Below, piece after piece: positions 1-9,835 of a stretch of DNA of 64,000 nucleotides. Origin of the DNA: Microvirga sp. ACRRW (GTDB lineage Bacteria; Pseudomonadota; Alphaproteobacteria; Rhizobiales; Beijerinckiaceae). The stretch's first letter is position 1. Every line of letters starts with the position of its first letter. The position numbers and the translations under genes were made by a program. The notes under the pieces are model-generated. The model worked only from the letters and a program-made list of their open reading frames with translations, was not told where the DNA came from and ran no database searches. Location of the stretch: positions 62,001 to 126,000 of the forward strand of contig NZ_JAKRNJ010000005.1 of NCBI RefSeq assembly GCF_022346925.1, written 5' to 3'.

Positions 1-242
1 GGCGCAATCAGGGATTGGACAACGGAGAGATCGATGGCAAGCGCAAGCCCCGATGCCTCTTCCAACCGGGCTTCGGGCGGGCGGGGATTGGATGCTTCGG
101 CGTCCGTATCAACGGAGCCCGAACGGCGCCTGCGGGTGAGGTAGGGACCGACGACAATCGTGCGCGTACCAGCCGCAACCTCTTTCTCAGGTTCGGCAAG
201 CTCTGCGAGACGATGTTCCCCCGGAGTGCGCGGTTCAGTCAC
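1..242 (-). CDS. hflX: GTPase HflX, N-terminal part (runs off the window)
   Basis: The frame opens with GTG at 242, one base after the hfq stop, and stays open to the window edge, giving about 80 residues. The reading includes TIVVGPYLTRRRR and EARLEEASGLALAIDL, which match the N-terminal HflX domain that precedes the GTPase domain; the GTPase domain itself lies outside. HflX is a ribosome-associated GTPase that splits stalled 70S ribosomes. The hfq-hflX pair is conserved in many Proteobacteria, and the one-base spacing implies co-transcription and probably translational coupling. The GTG start is chosen because the similarity begins just after it and because it abuts hfq. Confidence 0.85.
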   Translation of the reverse strand, partial: MTEPRTPGEHRLAELAEPEKEVAAGTRTIVVGPYLTRRRRSGSVDTDAEASNPRPPEARLEEASGLALAIDLSVVQSLIA

Positions 243-243
243 C

Positions 244-498
244 TCAGGCCTTTTCGCCAGCCTCGTCGATCTGGTCGAACAATTGGACGGGCTGCCCCGG
301 CATGATGGTGGAGATGGCGTGCTTGTAAACCAACTGAGAGTGGCCGTCCCTGCGCAGGAGAACGCAGAAATTATCGAACCAAGTGACGACGCCTTGCAGC
401 TTCACGCCGTTTACAAGGAATATCGTCAGGGGAATCTTCTGCTTCCGGACGTAGTTGAGAAAGGTGTCCTGCAGATTCTGCGCGCGATCGCCCGCCAT
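244..498 (-). CDS. hfq: RNA chaperone Hfq
   Basis: An 84-residue protein with the Sm-like fold. The Sm1 region reads [21 protein letters not shown] and the Sm2 region contains [14 protein letters not shown], the YKHAIST box being the diagnostic Hfq motif. Length is typical for alphaproteobacterial Hfq, which has a short C-terminal tail. It forms a hexameric ring that anneals small RNAs to mRNAs and so affects nitrogen, stress and envelope regulation. It sits between ntrX and hflX on the same strand. The 235-base spacer to ntrX leaves room for its own promoter. Confidence 0.97.
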   Translation of the reverse strand: MAGDRAQNLQDTFLNYVRKQKIPLTIFLVNGVKLQGVVTWFDNFCVLLRRDGHSQLVYKHAISTIMPGQPVQLFDQIDEAGEKA

Positions 499-733
499 TG
501 AAGTTGCCTCGCCAGCCCATCGCCGCCGGTCTTGGCTATTGGGCCGTCATTATATGGTTGTCCGCTATCGTGCGGTCGTTGACCGGCATGCCTATTACAG
601 GGCGAAGTTGACCATTCGGCAAGAGGGTCTCGCGTGATCTAACCCCTTAGGAACATATTTTCCGTGGATGAGGCCCGCAGAAAGCAGACCACCTTCCGTA
701 ACGTTATGTTCAACAGGTGGCGGAGAGATGTCG
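499..733 (-). promoter_or_regulatory. ntrX-hfq spacer, probable hfq promoter and leader
   Basis: A 235-base spacer without a supportable gene separates the ntrX stop from the hfq start. Long 5' regions before hfq are common because Hfq often represses its own translation through its leader. No convincing -35/-10 pair or terminator was fixed by eye, so this rests on position only. Confidence 0.35.
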
Positions 734-2104
734 CTAGCTGCCGATCCCGAGAGATTTCAGCTTGCGGTGAAGGGCCGAGCGCTCCATGCCGATGAACTCC
801 GCCGTACGCGAGATATTGCCGCTGAAACGGGCGATTTGAGCCAAAAGGTATTCCCGCTCGAAGATTTCACGTGCCTCGCGCAAGGGGAGGCTCATGAGTT
901 TCTCACCCCCTGCCCCGCCCGGCGTCGACGGTACGAGCGTGCCGATTTCAGACGGCAGCATATCCGCCGTGATCTCGGCCTCGGGATCGCCGGAGCTAAG
1001 GATCATCAGGCGCTCGACATTGTTGCGCAACTGGCGAACGTTGCCGGGCCAATCATGGGACTGAAGGACAGCCATGGCATCCTCGGCTATCCGCCGTTTC
1101 GGCAAGCCGGTGGTGGTGGAGATCTGATCCATAAAGAACTCGATCAGTTCCGGCACATCCTCACGCCGCTCAGCCAGTGAAGGCACGCGGATCGGAATGA
1201 CGCCGAGACGATGGAAAAGATCCTCGCGGAAGTTTCCGGCCGCAATCTCCGCCGGCAGATCGCGGCTCGATGATGAAATGATGCGGACATCCACATGCAC
1301 GCGCGTCGTTCCGCCGACGCGCTGGAAGTTTTGGTCTACGAGAACACGTAAGATGCGGTTCTGGGTCTCGCGCGGCATGTCGGCGATCTCATCGATATAG
1401 AGAGTGCCGCCGTGCGCTTCCTCGAGCGCGCCAACACGGCGCCCCCCGCCCTCCTCACCCTCTGTGCCGAAGAGTTCGGCCTCCATGGTTTCCGGCGTGA
1501 TATTGGCGCCGGTCAGCACGACGAACGGGCCGTTGGCACGGGTCGACATGCTGTGAACCGTGCGAGCCGTCAGCTCTTTGCCTGAGCCTGGGGAGCCTGT
1601 GATGAGGATTCGTGCATTCGTCGGCGCGGCACGCTCAACGGCCTGCCGGAGTTGGTTGATGACGATGGATTTGCCGGCGATACGGCTTGCCTGAATCGAG
1701 CGTGAACGCAGATCGCGCACCTCGCGCTTGAGGCGAGACGCTTCGAGAGCGCGCTCGGCGACGAGAACGAGGCGATCCGCCTTAAAGGGCTTCTCGATGA
1801 AATCATAGGCACCGGCCTTGATGGCCGAAACCGCAGTCTCGATGTTGCCGTGTCCCGAGATCATCACGACCGGCAGGTCCGGATGCTGAGCCTTGATAAT
1901 ATCCAGCACCTGAAGCCCATCCAGGCGGCTGCCTTGCAGCCAGATGTCGAGGAAGACAAGGTGCGGACGTCGCGATTCAATCGCGGCCAGCGCGTCGTCA
2001 GAGGTGCCGGCCGTACGGGTGCGGTGGCCTTCATCTTCGAGAATGCCGGCTACCAGCTCACGAATGTCGATTTCGTCATCGACGACGAGAATATCAGCGC
2101 TCAT
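734..2104 (-). CDS. ntrX: Nitrogen assimilation response regulator NtrX
   Basis: A 456-residue NtrC-family regulator. Residues 1-120 are a receiver domain with phospho-acceptor D53 (FLDIWL) and the signature K in IEKPF. The AAA+ domain has Walker A GSPGSGKE near 170-177 and Walker B GGTLYIDE near 232-239. A Fis-type helix-turn-helix closes the protein (SRTAEFIGMERSALHRKL). The GAFTGA loop used to contact sigma-54 is absent: the region after ELFG reads GTEGEEGGGRRVGALEEAHGG. This is known for alphaproteobacterial NtrX, which works with sigma-70. The ATG at 2104 overlaps the ntrY stop (ATGA); a longer reading to 2185 would run into ntrY. NtrY is its cognate kinase, and roles in nitrogen, redox and envelope control are known in relatives. 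Confidence 0.95.
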   Translation of the reverse strand: MSADILVVDDEIDIRELVAGILEDEGHRTRTAGTSDDALAAIESRRPHLVFLDIWLQGSRLDGLQVLDIIKAQHPDLPVVMISGHGNIETAVSAIKAGAYDFIEKPFKADRLVLVAERALEASRLKREVRDLRSRSIQASRIAGKSIVINQLRQAVERAAPTNARILITGSPGSGKELTARTVHSMSTRANGPFVVLTGANITPETMEAELFGTEGEEGGGRRVGALEEAHGGTLYIDEIADMPRETQNRILRVLVDQNFQRVGGTTRVHVDVRIISSSSRDLPAEIAAGNFREDLFHRLGVIPIRVPSLAERREDVPELIEFFMDQISTTTGLPKRRIAEDAMAVLQSHDWPGNVRQLRNNVERLMILSSGDPEAEITADMLPSEIGTLVPSTPGGAGGEKLMSLPLREAREIFEREYLLAQIARFSGNISRTAEFIGMERSALHRKLKSLGIGS

Positions 2105-4356
2105 AGGCTTGCTCTGCGAGTTTCGTTGCGCTCCGAGGCGGCAGGTGCCTCTTCCGCTGCAACTTGCTTTATCTTGGGGATCCACATGCGGACCTGACCA
2201 CCCCGTCCTGCGGGATTGTCGGCAAGGTCCATGCCTCCGCCATGGTCTTCGAGAATTTTAGCAACGATCGGGAGGCCCAATCCGGTCCCTCCCTCGCGGG
2301 TCGTCATGTAAGGCTCCAGCAGGCGCTGGCGGCCCTCCACGGGGAAGCCCTTGCCGTTGTCGGTCACGGCCAGGATAAGATAATCCGGGTGCGTGTCGTC
2401 CAGCGTCACCGAAATCTTCGGCTGTCCGCGCTCTTCTTCGGGCACGGCTGCAATCGCCTCGGTGGCATTCTTTACGATGTTCGTGACAGCCTGAGAGATC
2501 AATCGCCTGTCGAAGGGCGCGATCACTTGGCCCTCCGGGAATTGATCCGAAAACTCGATTTCCGGGTGCGCGATGCGCATCATGAATGTCACCTGGCGGA
2601 TCGTCTCGGCCAGATCCTCTTGTCCAATCTTGGGTTTCGGCATGCGCGCGAATGATGAGAACTCATCGACCATTCGCTTGATATCATCCACCTGCCGCAC
2701 GATTGTGTCGGTACATTGATCGAACACCTCGCGGTCGGTCGTGATGACCTTGCCATACTTGCGACGGATACGTTCCGCCGAGAGCTGGATCGGAGTGAGC
2801 GGGTTCTTGATCTCGTGCGCGATCCGTCGAGCCACGTCGGCCCACGCGGATGTGCGTTGTGCCGTAACAAGGTCCGTGATGTCGTCGAGGGTGATCACGA
2901 GGTCGCGTTTGTCATTGCGGGCCTGTTCGCTCGTGACGCGTACGTTGATGGTCCGCTCCCGGCCCTTCCGAGCAATCTGGATCTGCTCCTGCATCAGGCG
3001 CTGGCGGCCCTGGGTCATCTCCACCACCAATTGAGTGACTTCCGGCAGAGCCTCGGTGATGTCTCGGCCGATCAACTGCTCCCGCGTGGTTTGGAGCAGG
3101 GCCTCGGTAGAAGGATTGACGATCGTGATCTGCCCGCGCGCATTGATGCCGATCACGCCGGCTGAAACGCCGGCGAGGACAGCCTCCGTGAAGCGCCGCC
3201 TGCGGTCGATCACCTCGCTCGCCGCGGTCAGTCCGTCGTGCTGCCGCCGCAGCTCGGAAGTCATCTTGTTGAAGGTTTCGCCCAAGTGTCCCAGATCGCC
3301 CTCGCCTCGACGGACGGGCACCTGGACATAGAAATTGCCGGTAGCAACCTGATCGGTCGCATGAATCAGGCGGCGGATGGGGGCAACAAGGTGATTGGCA
3401 AAGTTCAACCCGAACCAGATCGCCGACAAAAGAACAATGAGCGTGATCAAGATAAACATGGAGGCGAAGGCGAACTGGAGCCCTGCCTTTCTCTGATCCA
3501 GCGCATCGTAGAAGGCGACACCGCTTTCAGCCACGGCCGGGAATTCCATGGCCTGCCTATCAACTTCACGAGCAACATAAAGAATACGGCCGCTATTGTC
3601 GTCGAGTTTCAGAACCGAGCGCAGGATATTGGTGGAACCGGGGAGCAGGCAGACAGGGTCTTGTGTGTTTGCTTCTGAAATATCTGCCAGAGTCAGGTCG
3701 GGCAAGTTCGGCAGCGGCTTCACGACGGCCTTTTCGACCACGGCACCGTTCGAATCTACAATCATCGCGACCGGAAGGCCCAGGAGCCTAGCTCGCGTGC
3801 TCATGAATGCGCGAAAAAAGTTCTGATCGACGTTATAATAAGCAATGGCGCGGCTGACATCCGCAGCCATCAATTGCGTTTCGCGAGCAAGGGTTCGGCA
3901 TTGCATCTCGCGATAGGAGTGCGCGATGGCCACCGTGTTGACCATCAGATCTTTGATCTGGCCCGTAAGCCGGGAATCCATCCCGCGCTCGAAGGAAACC
4001 GAGGCGACGCCAGCGATAAGAATGGCGGGCACACCGGCAACCAGGCTGAGTAGTCCGACGATCCTTACATGAAGGCCTGCTGCGGCAGCGCCCTGTAGCC
4101 TTGCCCGAATAATCTTCTGTGCCTGCCAGGCGACGATTCCGAGAAGCAGGGCAATGAGGGCGGCGTTCACAATGAACACCCCTTGCACAACAGCATTCGT
4201 CGGGAGAACAGGAGTTGCACCGGCCAAAATCAGGAAGGTCGCCAATGCCGAAGCAAGGGCGATCGGAACAGCAATATAGCCGACCCAGGCCAGCTTGCTC
4301 GGGCCCTGGGCCGGTTCCGCCGCTTGGCGCTGTTCGTGAATGCTCTGGTCGGTCAA
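2101..4356 (-). CDS. ntrY: Membrane histidine kinase NtrY
   Basis: A 751-residue sensor kinase. Hydrophobic segments lie near 23-45, 57-79, 98-120 and 296-320, enclosing a periplasmic region of about 170 residues. HAMP follows (about 320-370), then a PAS domain (SAGVIGINARGQITIVNPS, about 398-416), a HisKA domain with H514 in [13 protein letters not shown], and an HATPase with NATEA, DNGKGF and GTGLGL boxes. It phosphorylates NtrX in response to an unknown, probably periplasmic or redox, signal. The start codon is TTG at 4356; the next internal Met comes only after the third hydrophobic segment, so TTG is preferred. It ends in an ATGA overlap with ntrX. A 97-base spacer with an inverted repeat separates it from ntrC. 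Confidence 0.94.
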   Translation of the reverse strand: MTDQSIHEQRQAAEPAQGPSKLAWVGYIAVPIALASALATFLILAGATPVLPTNAVVQGVFIVNAALIALLLGIVAWQAQKIIRARLQGAAAAGLHVRIVGLLSLVAGVPAILIAGVASVSFERGMDSRLTGQIKDLMVNTVAIAHSYREMQCRTLARETQLMAADVSRAIAYYNVDQNFFRAFMSTRARLLGLPVAMIVDSNGAVVEKAVVKPLPNLPDLTLADISEANTQDPVCLLPGSTNILRSVLKLDDNSGRILYVAREVDRQAMEFPAVAESGVAFYDALDQRKAGLQFAFASMFILITLIVLLSAIWFGLNFANHLVAPIRRLIHATDQVATGNFYVQVPVRRGEGDLGHLGETFNKMTSELRRQHDGLTAASEVIDRRRRFTEAVLAGVSAGVIGINARGQITIVNPSTEALLQTTREQLIGRDITEALPEVTQLVVEMTQGRQRLMQEQIQIARKGRERTINVRVTSEQARNDKRDLVITLDDITDLVTAQRTSAWADVARRIAHEIKNPLTPIQLSAERIRRKYGKVITTDREVFDQCTDTIVRQVDDIKRMVDEFSSFARMPKPKIGQEDLAETIRQVTFMMRIAHPEIEFSDQFPEGQVIAPFDRRLISQAVTNIVKNATEAIAAVPEEERGQPKISVTLDDTHPDYLILAVTDNGKGFPVEGRQRLLEPYMTTREGGTGLGLPIVAKILEDHGGGMDLADNPAGRGGQVRMWIPKIKQVAAEEAPAASERNETRRASL

Positions 4357-4386
4357 GACGTGAGGCCCCGCAAAACAGGGTGCCTC

Positions 4387-4416
4387 GGTGCAGCACCCTT
4401 TAGTGGGTGATGCACC
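4387..4416. repeat. Inverted repeat in the ntrC-ntrY spacer
   Basis: Two 12-base arms, GGTGCAGCACCC and GGGTGATGCACC, flank the loop TTTAGT and pair except for one position. It lies just upstream of the ntrY TTG start and downstream of the ntrC stop. No T-run follows on the minus strand, so it does not look like a classic intrinsic terminator. The GCACC and GGTG half-sites recall NtrC operators, but their spacing does not match the usual arrangement. Confidence 0.6.
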
Positions 4417-4453
4417 AACACAACACTGTGGTCAAATTATTACAGTTTTCGAT

Positions 4454-5917
4454 TTAACCCCGATTAGTCCGTACCACCATCAATTCCAAGTCTCGCACCT
4501 TCTTCCGTAAGGTGTTGCGGTTGACGCCCAGGAGTTCCGCCGCGCGGATCTGATTGCCTCTGGTGGCAGCCAGGGCCGCGCCGATCAGGGGCCCTTCGAT
4601 CTCGCGCAGGATTCGGTGATAGAGGCCGGGAGGCGGCAGGGTATCCCGGAAGCCGGAGAAATACTCCGCCAGGTGACGCTCCACAGCCTCGGAGAGCCCC
4701 TCGGAGCCCGCCTGGGCCTGTGCGGTAGCCTTGCCCACCGGCTGGGGTGGCAGAAGGGGCTGGGCATCGAGTTCCGTGTCGATGATCGCTCCGGTGATCA
4801 TATCCTGCGGATAGAGGGCAGCGAGGCGCCGAACGAGGTTTTCCAGCTCGCGCACGTTCCCGGGCCAGCGATAGCGCTTCAGCCGGTCCATGGCCTCCAC
4901 ATCAAGCTGCTTTCTCGAAAGCCCCTCCTTCTCCACGAGGGTGAAGAAATGGCGCGCGAGATCGGGAATGTCTTCGACACGCTCGCGCAGGGGCGGCAGC
5001 CGCAAGGGAACGACATTGAGACGGAAATAGAGATCCTCTCGGAACAGGCCCTGCTGGATCAGTATTCGCAGATCCTTGTTCGTCGCCGCAACGATACGAA
5101 CATTCGTCTTGATCGGTACCCTGCCGCCGACTGTGGTGTACTCGCCTTGCTGGAGAACGCGCAGGAGACGTGTCTGCGCTTCCATGGGCATGTCGCCGAT
5201 CTCATCGAGGAAAAGCGTGCCGCCTTCAGCCTGCTCGAAGCGTCCGGTGTTGCGCGCGGTTGCGCCGGTAAAGGCCCCCTTCTCGTGCCCGAAGAGTTCG
5301 GACTCGATCAGTTCGCGCGGGATGGCCGCCATGTTCACTGCAACAAACGGCCCCTGACGGCGCTTGCCGTAATCATGCAGCGCCTTGGCGACGAGTTCCT
5401 TGCCAGTGCCGGACTCGCCCGTAATCATCACCGTGAGATCCGTCGGCATGAGACGGGCGAGTGCCCGATAGATTTCCTGCATCGCATGGGAGCGGCCAAC
5501 GAGAGGGATGTCCTCGTTCTCGACGGGATTGGCGCCCGACACGGCCGTCCTAGGGCGAGAGAGCGCACGGCCCACGACCGCAACCAGCTCCTTCAGATCG
5601 AACGGCTTCGGTAGATATTCGTAGGCGCCGCGCTCGGAGGCCTTGATCGCCGTCATGAACGTGTTCTGCGCGCTCATGACGATGATGGGAAGTTCCGGCC
5701 GCAGCTTCTTGATGCGCGGCAGAAGGTCGAAGGCATTCTCATCCGGCATCATCACGTCTGTGATGACGATATCGCCCTCCCCTTGTGCGACCCAGCGCCA
5801 AAGCGTCGCCGCGTTGCTGGTAGAGCGAACCTCGTATCCCGCCCTGGACAAGGCTTGGTTCAGCACCGTCCTGATGGCGGCATCATCATCGGCGAGGAGA
5901 ATTTGTCCGCTGGGCAT
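4454..5917 (-). CDS. ntrC: Nitrogen regulator NtrC (NR-I)
   Basis: A 487-residue sigma-54-dependent activator. The receiver has acidic residues at 10-12 and phospho-acceptor D54 (VITDVMMPD). The AAA+ domain has Walker A GESGTGKE at 167-174, an intact GAFTGA loop at 214-219 and Walker [10 protein letters not shown] Fis-type helix-turn-helix lies at the end ([16 protein letters not shown]). It activates glutamine synthetase and alternative nitrogen uptake genes when phosphorylated by NtrB. The start at 5917 gives the canonical N-terminus ([12 protein letters not shown]); an in-frame extension to 6010 would overlap ntrB by about 85 bases and adds unrelated sequence. It lies 8 bases after ntrB, so the two are co-transcribed. 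Confidence 0.97.
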   Translation of the reverse strand: MPSGQILLADDDAAIRTVLNQALSRAGYEVRSTSNAATLWRWVAQGEGDIVITDVMMPDENAFDLLPRIKKLRPELPIIVMSAQNTFMTAIKASERGAYEYLPKPFDLKELVAVVGRALSRPRTAVSGANPVENEDIPLVGRSHAMQEIYRALARLMPTDLTVMITGESGTGKELVAKALHDYGKRRQGPFVAVNMAAIPRELIESELFGHEKGAFTGATARNTGRFEQAEGGTLFLDEIGDMPMEAQTRLLRVLQQGEYTTVGGRVPIKTNVRIVAATNKDLRILIQQGLFREDLYFRLNVVPLRLPPLRERVEDIPDLARHFFTLVEKEGLSRKQLDVEAMDRLKRYRWPGNVRELENLVRRLAALYPQDMITGAIIDTELDAQPLLPPQPVGKATAQAQAGSEGLSEAVERHLAEYFSGFRDTLPPPGLYHRILREIEGPLIGAALAATRGNQIRAAELLGVNRNTLRKKVRDLELMVVRTNRG

Positions 5918-5925
5918 GTATGTCC

Positions 5926-7026
5926 TCACATATCGGTGTCGCCACCGGCGGTGGCCCGGTGCATGGGCAGGAGAATTCGGAAGGTCGTGCGCCTGGGCGC
6001 CGGTTCGCATTCGATGATGCCGCCGTGGTCGCCCACAATTTTGGCGACAAGGGCCAGGCCGAGGCCGCTGCCCTGAACCTTTGTGGTGACGAAGGGATCG
6101 AAGAGATCGCTCATCAGTTCCGGAGGAATTCCGGGGCCATTGTCGCTGACGCTGAGTTCGATAGGTAGGCTCACGCGCTCCTGAGCGCCTGGCACCTGAA
6201 GTCTGACGCCGGTTCGGAAGGCGGTCGACAGGGTGATCTCCCCTTCCGTCGCATCGATTCCCACTGCTTCGGCGGCATTCTTCACGAGGTTCAGGATCAC
6301 CTGGATAAGTTGGTCCCTGTTGCCGAGGACCGGCGGCAACGAAGGATCGTAGTTCTCGACAAAGCGGATGTGGCGGGCAAAACCGGATTGAGCCAAACGC
6401 TTCACGTGGTCGAGGACGCCGTGAATATTGACGGGGCCGCGCTCGACAGGACGCTCCTCTCCGAAGAGCTCCATTCTTTCGACGAGCTTCACGATCCTGT
6501 CCGTCTCGTCGCAGATCAGCCGCGTGAGAAGCCGGTCATCCTCATCCGCCGATTGCTCGAGAAGTTGCGCGGCACCGCGAATGCCTGAAAGTGGATTCTT
6601 GATCTCATGCGCCAGCAAGGCGCCGAGCGCAGTAATCGACCTGGCTGCTCCACGATGAGTCAGTTGCCGGTTCATCTTGTCCGCAATGGTGCGCTCCTGC
6701 AGCATCACCACGACGTTGTCGCTGCCGTCGCCCAAGGGGGTCGCGAACACATCCACGATCCGCTCAGGCCCCAGTCGCGGACTTCCGATATCGACCCTGT
6801 GCTCGCTGACGCTGGAACCTCGTTGCCGCACATCCTCCACGAGGCTCATGACAGGGGAGCCGAAGGGCAGGAAATCCGTGAGCTTCTGGCGCTGCATCAT
6901 GCGCAGGCTCACTTCGAAGAAAGCCTCGGCGGCGGCATTGGCATGAACGATCTGGTGCTCCTCGCCAATGGTCAGGACCGGCAAAGGCAACGCGTTCATG
7001 ATGAGATCGTTGATAGCCACCGTCAT
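5926..7026 (-). CDS. ntrB: Nitrogen sensor kinase/phosphatase NtrB (NR-II)
   Basis: A 366-residue soluble kinase without membrane segments. An N-terminal PAS domain (about 5-115) begins [14 protein letters not shown]. The HisKA motif is [19 protein letters not shown] with H140. The HATPase has [16 protein letters not shown] and GSGLGLALV boxes. It sets the phosphorylation of NtrC according to the PII protein and so to glutamine/2-oxoglutarate. Its ATG at 7026 overlaps the dusB stop by four bases, showing translational coupling in the order dusB-ntrB-ntrC, a classic arrangement in Rhizobiales where dusB was called nifR3. Confidence 0.97.
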   Translation of the reverse strand: MTVAINDLIMNALPLPVLTIGEEHQIVHANAAAEAFFEVSLRMMQRQKLTDFLPFGSPVMSLVEDVRQRGSSVSEHRVDIGSPRLGPERIVDVFATPLGDGSDNVVVMLQERTIADKMNRQLTHRGAARSITALGALLAHEIKNPLSGIRGAAQLLEQSADEDDRLLTRLICDETDRIVKLVERMELFGEERPVERGPVNIHGVLDHVKRLAQSGFARHIRFVENYDPSLPPVLGNRDQLIQVILNLVKNAAEAVGIDATEGEITLSTAFRTGVRLQVPGAQERVSLPIELSVSDNGPGIPPELMSDLFDPFVTTKVQGSGLGLALVAKIVGDHGGIIECEPAPRRTTFRILLPMHRATAGGDTDM

Positions 7027-8039
7027 GCCGCATCCCGCTCTTGATGATTATAAAGGGAACGCAACAGCGACATGACGAAGGTCGGATCGTCCGACGTCAC
7101 CAACCCGGTCCGAATGCTCTGTGCCACATGGAAACCCGCCTGGATGGCAGCATCGGCATAGGCCGCAAGATGCTTGCGCGCATGCCGAATGCCGATCTTG
7201 GCACCATAAAGCGCGAGCAATCCTTCGTAATGCTCCAAAGCCAATGCGGTTTTTTCCTCGGAGCTTGGCTCGGGAATGACGCGACCCTGGAGAGCAGCGC
7301 CGATCTGGGCGACGATCCACGGCCGGCCTACCGCTGAGCGGCCGATCATCACGGCATTTGCTTGAGAGAGGGCAAGGCACGCCTGGGCGTCTTCAAGCGT
7401 GCCGATGTCGCCATTGGCGATAACGGGAATGCTGACGGCATTCACGACAGGAGAGATGGCACTCCAATCTGCCCGCCCCTTGTAGAATTGCTGCCGCGTG
7501 CGGCCATGGACCGTCACGGCCTTGACGCCGAGCGCCTCGGCCCGCTGGGCGAGTTCCGGCGCATTGATGGAATCGTGATCCCAACCCAGGCGCATCTTCA
7601 CCGTGACCGGCACGGAGACGGCGTTAACGGTTGCCTCGATCAGACGGCACGCATGGTCGAGATCTCGCATCAAGGCGGAGCCCGAATAGCCTCCGATCAC
7701 CCGCTTGGCGGGGCAGCCCATGTTGATGTCGATGATCCGTGCCCCAGCCGCCTCGGCGACCTTGGCCCCCTCCGCCATCCAGCGCGGCTCGCACCCAGCC
7801 AGCTGGACGACATGCGGTTCGATTCCCGCTCCCTCCGCCCGAAGCTGCGCTTCCTCCGAGCCCTGAACGAGCTCGTCGGAGGCCACCATCTCGGAAACGA
7901 CCAGCCCAGCCCCTAAGCGCTTGGCAATGCGCCGGAAAACCACATCCGTAACGCCGGAAAGAGGCGCGAGAACAGCCGGGAAGCCCATTGTAATCGGGCC
8001 TACCTGGATGTTGTCGCCTATTTTTTGATCAGGTTTCAT
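7023..8039 (-). CDS. dusB: tRNA-dihydrouridine synthase DusB (NifR3-like)
   Basis: A 338-residue FMN-dependent TIM-barrel enzyme that reduces uridines in the tRNA D-loop. The N-terminal APLSGVTD motif, the catalytic cysteine C109 in NMGCPAKRV, the K of VKMRLGWD and the [12 protein letters not shown] box are all present. It heads the operon with ntrBC, and its last bases overlap the ntrB start. Divergent from ispDF, with about 110 bases of shared upstream region for both promoters. Confidence 0.96.
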   Translation of the reverse strand: MKPDQKIGDNIQVGPITMGFPAVLAPLSGVTDVVFRRIAKRLGAGLVVSEMVASDELVQGSEEAQLRAEGAGIEPHVVQLAGCEPRWMAEGAKVAEAAGARIIDINMGCPAKRVIGGYSGSALMRDLDHACRLIEATVNAVSVPVTVKMRLGWDHDSINAPELAQRAEALGVKAVTVHGRTRQQFYKGRADWSAISPVVNAVSIPVIANGDIGTLEDAQACLALSQANAVMIGRSAVGRPWIVAQIGAALQGRVIPEPSSEEKTALALEHYEGLLALYGAKIGIRHARKHLAAYADAAIQAGFHVAQSIRTGLVTSDDPTFVMSLLRSLYNHQERDAA

Positions 8040-8148
8040 TGTGCCTATTTACTAGCCATTCTCAGTCTGAGCGCAAGCCCCAAGCTGGGGGATTTGCCTT
8101 CTTTCTGAGTCACGCTTAGGAGAACTCTCACCCTGGAGAGCCTACTTG

Positions 8149-9351
8149 ATGTCAGTCGCCGCCCTCATCGTTGCAGCAGGACGTGGTTCCAGAGCCGGCG
8201 ATGGCATCCCCAAGCAATACCGCTCCTTGGGGGGGAGGCCTGTCTTGGCGCGAACGCTGGAAGCCTTCCTGCAACACCCGAGAGTCGAGCGGACGCTCGT
8301 CGTGATCCACCCGGACGATCTGGACCTCTATCAAGAAAGCACCGCAGCTCTGCCCGAGGAGCTGGGCGAGCACCTTCTTGCCGTGGCCTATGGGGGAGAG
8401 ACGCGGCAGGATTCGGTTCGGAATGGACTGGAAGCCTTAAGCGAACTCACCCCTAAGCATGTGCTCATCCACGACGCGGCGCGTCCGTTCGTGAATGCTT
8501 CCCTCATCGACCGCGCCGTCGAGGCCGTAGAAGAATGGGGCGGAGCCGTCCCCGGCATAACAGTCACAGACACGATCAAGGTAATCGGATCTCGAAGCGA
8601 AGTGGTATCGACGCCGGAACGGGCGAGCTTGCGGGCGGCGCAAACGCCCCAGGTCTTCAACTTCACGCCTTTGCTTAGCGCCCATCGCAAAGCGGCGGCA
8701 GCGATGCTCACGAATTTCACGGATGATGGCGCTCTGGCGGAATGGGCCGGCCTCCCGGTGCATGTGTTCCACGGCGATGCGGACAACATCAAGCTCACCC
8801 ATTCCTCCGACTTTCCAGAGGCCGAGAGGCGCTTGCGAGGCTTATCCATGGCTTATGTGACCAGACTCGGCACCGGTTTCGACGTTCATGCCTTCGGTGA
8901 CGGCGATCATATCTGGCTCGGCGGTATCAAGGTGCCGCACGACCGAGGCGTGGTGGCTCATTCGGACGGCGATGTCATTCTTCATGCCCTGACGGATGCG
9001 CTGCTGGGCGCTCTCGCGAACGGCGATATCGGAACCCATTTCCCGCCAAGCGATCCGCAGTGGAAAGACGCATCCTCCGACCGCTTCCTAGCTCACGCAG
9101 TCGAACTGGTGCGCGGTCGTGGAGGATTGGTCGATCATCTGGATGCGACGCTGCTTTGCGAGAAGCCGCGTCTCGGCCCGCATCGGGAGACGATGCGCCA
9201 CCGGATCGCGGAAATCGCCGGCCTTCGGATCGATCAGGTTTCGCTCAAAGCTACGACGACGGAGAAGCTCGGCTTTACGGGCCGCAGCGAAGGCATTGCC
9301 GCTCAGGCTGCGGCGACGATCCGCTTGCCGGAGGTGCCGCATGAATCCTGA
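8149..9351 (+). CDS. ispDF: Bifunctional IspD/IspF isoprenoid enzyme
   Basis: A 400-residue fusion. The IspD half (about 1-225) has the nucleotidyltransferase loop AAGRGSRAGDGIPKQY and makes CDP-methylerythritol from MEP and CTP. The IspF half (from about 230) has GFDVHAF, HSDGDVILHALTDALLGA and the KATTTEKLGFTGR end motif and makes the cyclodiphosphate. It thus covers steps 2 and 4 of the MEP pathway; dxr lies elsewhere in this window and ispE is not here. IspDF fusions are common in Alphaproteobacteria. A TTG directly before the ATG (8146) is an alternative start adding one residue. Its end overlaps the cinA start. Confidence 0.96.
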   Translation: MSVAALIVAAGRGSRAGDGIPKQYRSLGGRPVLARTLEAFLQHPRVERTLVVIHPDDLDLYQESTAALPEELGEHLLAVAYGGETRQDSVRNGLEALSELTPKHVLIHDAARPFVNASLIDRAVEAVEEWGGAVPGITVTDTIKVIGSRSEVVSTPERASLRAAQTPQVFNFTPLLSAHRKAAAAMLTNFTDDGALAEWAGLPVHVFHGDADNIKLTHSSDFPEAERRLRGLSMAYVTRLGTGFDVHAFGDGDHIWLGGIKVPHDRGVVAHSDGDVILHALTDALLGALANGDIGTHFPPSDPQWKDASSDRFLAHAVELVRGRGGLVDHLDATLLCEKPRLGPHRETMRHRIAEIAGLRIDQVSLKATTTEKLGFTGRSEGIAAQAAATIRLPEVPHES

Positions 9352-9835
9352 CCTGAAGCAACGGGCGGCCGATCTGCTCAAGGCTTATGAGCGGAAGGGT
9401 TTGAAGATCGCGACCGCAGAATCCTGCACGGGCGGTCTCGTGGCCGCCTTGCTGACCGAGATTGCCGGATCGTCCACTGTGGTGGAACGGGGTTTCGTGA
9501 CCTATTCCAACGAGGCGAAAACGGAACTGATCGGCGTGTCTGCCGACCTCATTGCCGCTCATGGCGCAGTGAGCGAGCCAGTGGCACGCGCCATGGCGGA
9601 AGGGGCGCTTGCTCATTCCCACGCCGATGTGGCGGTTGGCATTACCGGGATCGCAGGGCCAGGCGGAGGTTCGGCAGCGAAGCCCGTTGGGCTCGTACAT
9701 TTCGGTCTGGCGCGGAAGGGGTTCGCGACAATCCATCTGGAGCGTCGTTACGGGGATCTCGGGCGTGAGGCGGTGCGGAGTAGCGCGGTTGAAGATGCAT
9801 TGAACCTTTTCGAGCAGGCTCTCTATCTGGGATGA
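9341..9835 (+). CDS. cinA: CinA-family NMN amidohydrolase
   Basis: A 164-residue stand-alone C-terminal CinA (PncC) domain. The core AESCTGGLVAALLTEIAGSS carries the catalytic serine S28, followed by GFVTYSNEAK and ITGIAGPGGGS. The family deamidates nicotinamide mononucleotide to nicotinate mononucleotide in NAD recycling. The N-terminal molybdopterin-like domain of full CinA is missing, as is usual for PncC. The ATG at 9341 overlaps the ispDF stop by 11 bases; a longer in-frame reading to 9119 would lie wholly inside ispDF. It ends in an ATGA overlap with the next gene. Confidence 0.93.
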   Translation: MNPDLKQRAADLLKAYERKGLKIATAESCTGGLVAALLTEIAGSSTVVERGFVTYSNEAKTELIGVSADLIAAHGAVSEPVARAMAEGALAHSHADVAVGITGIAGPGGGSAAKPVGLVHFGLARKGFATIHLERRYGDLGREAVRSSAVEDALNLFEQALYLG

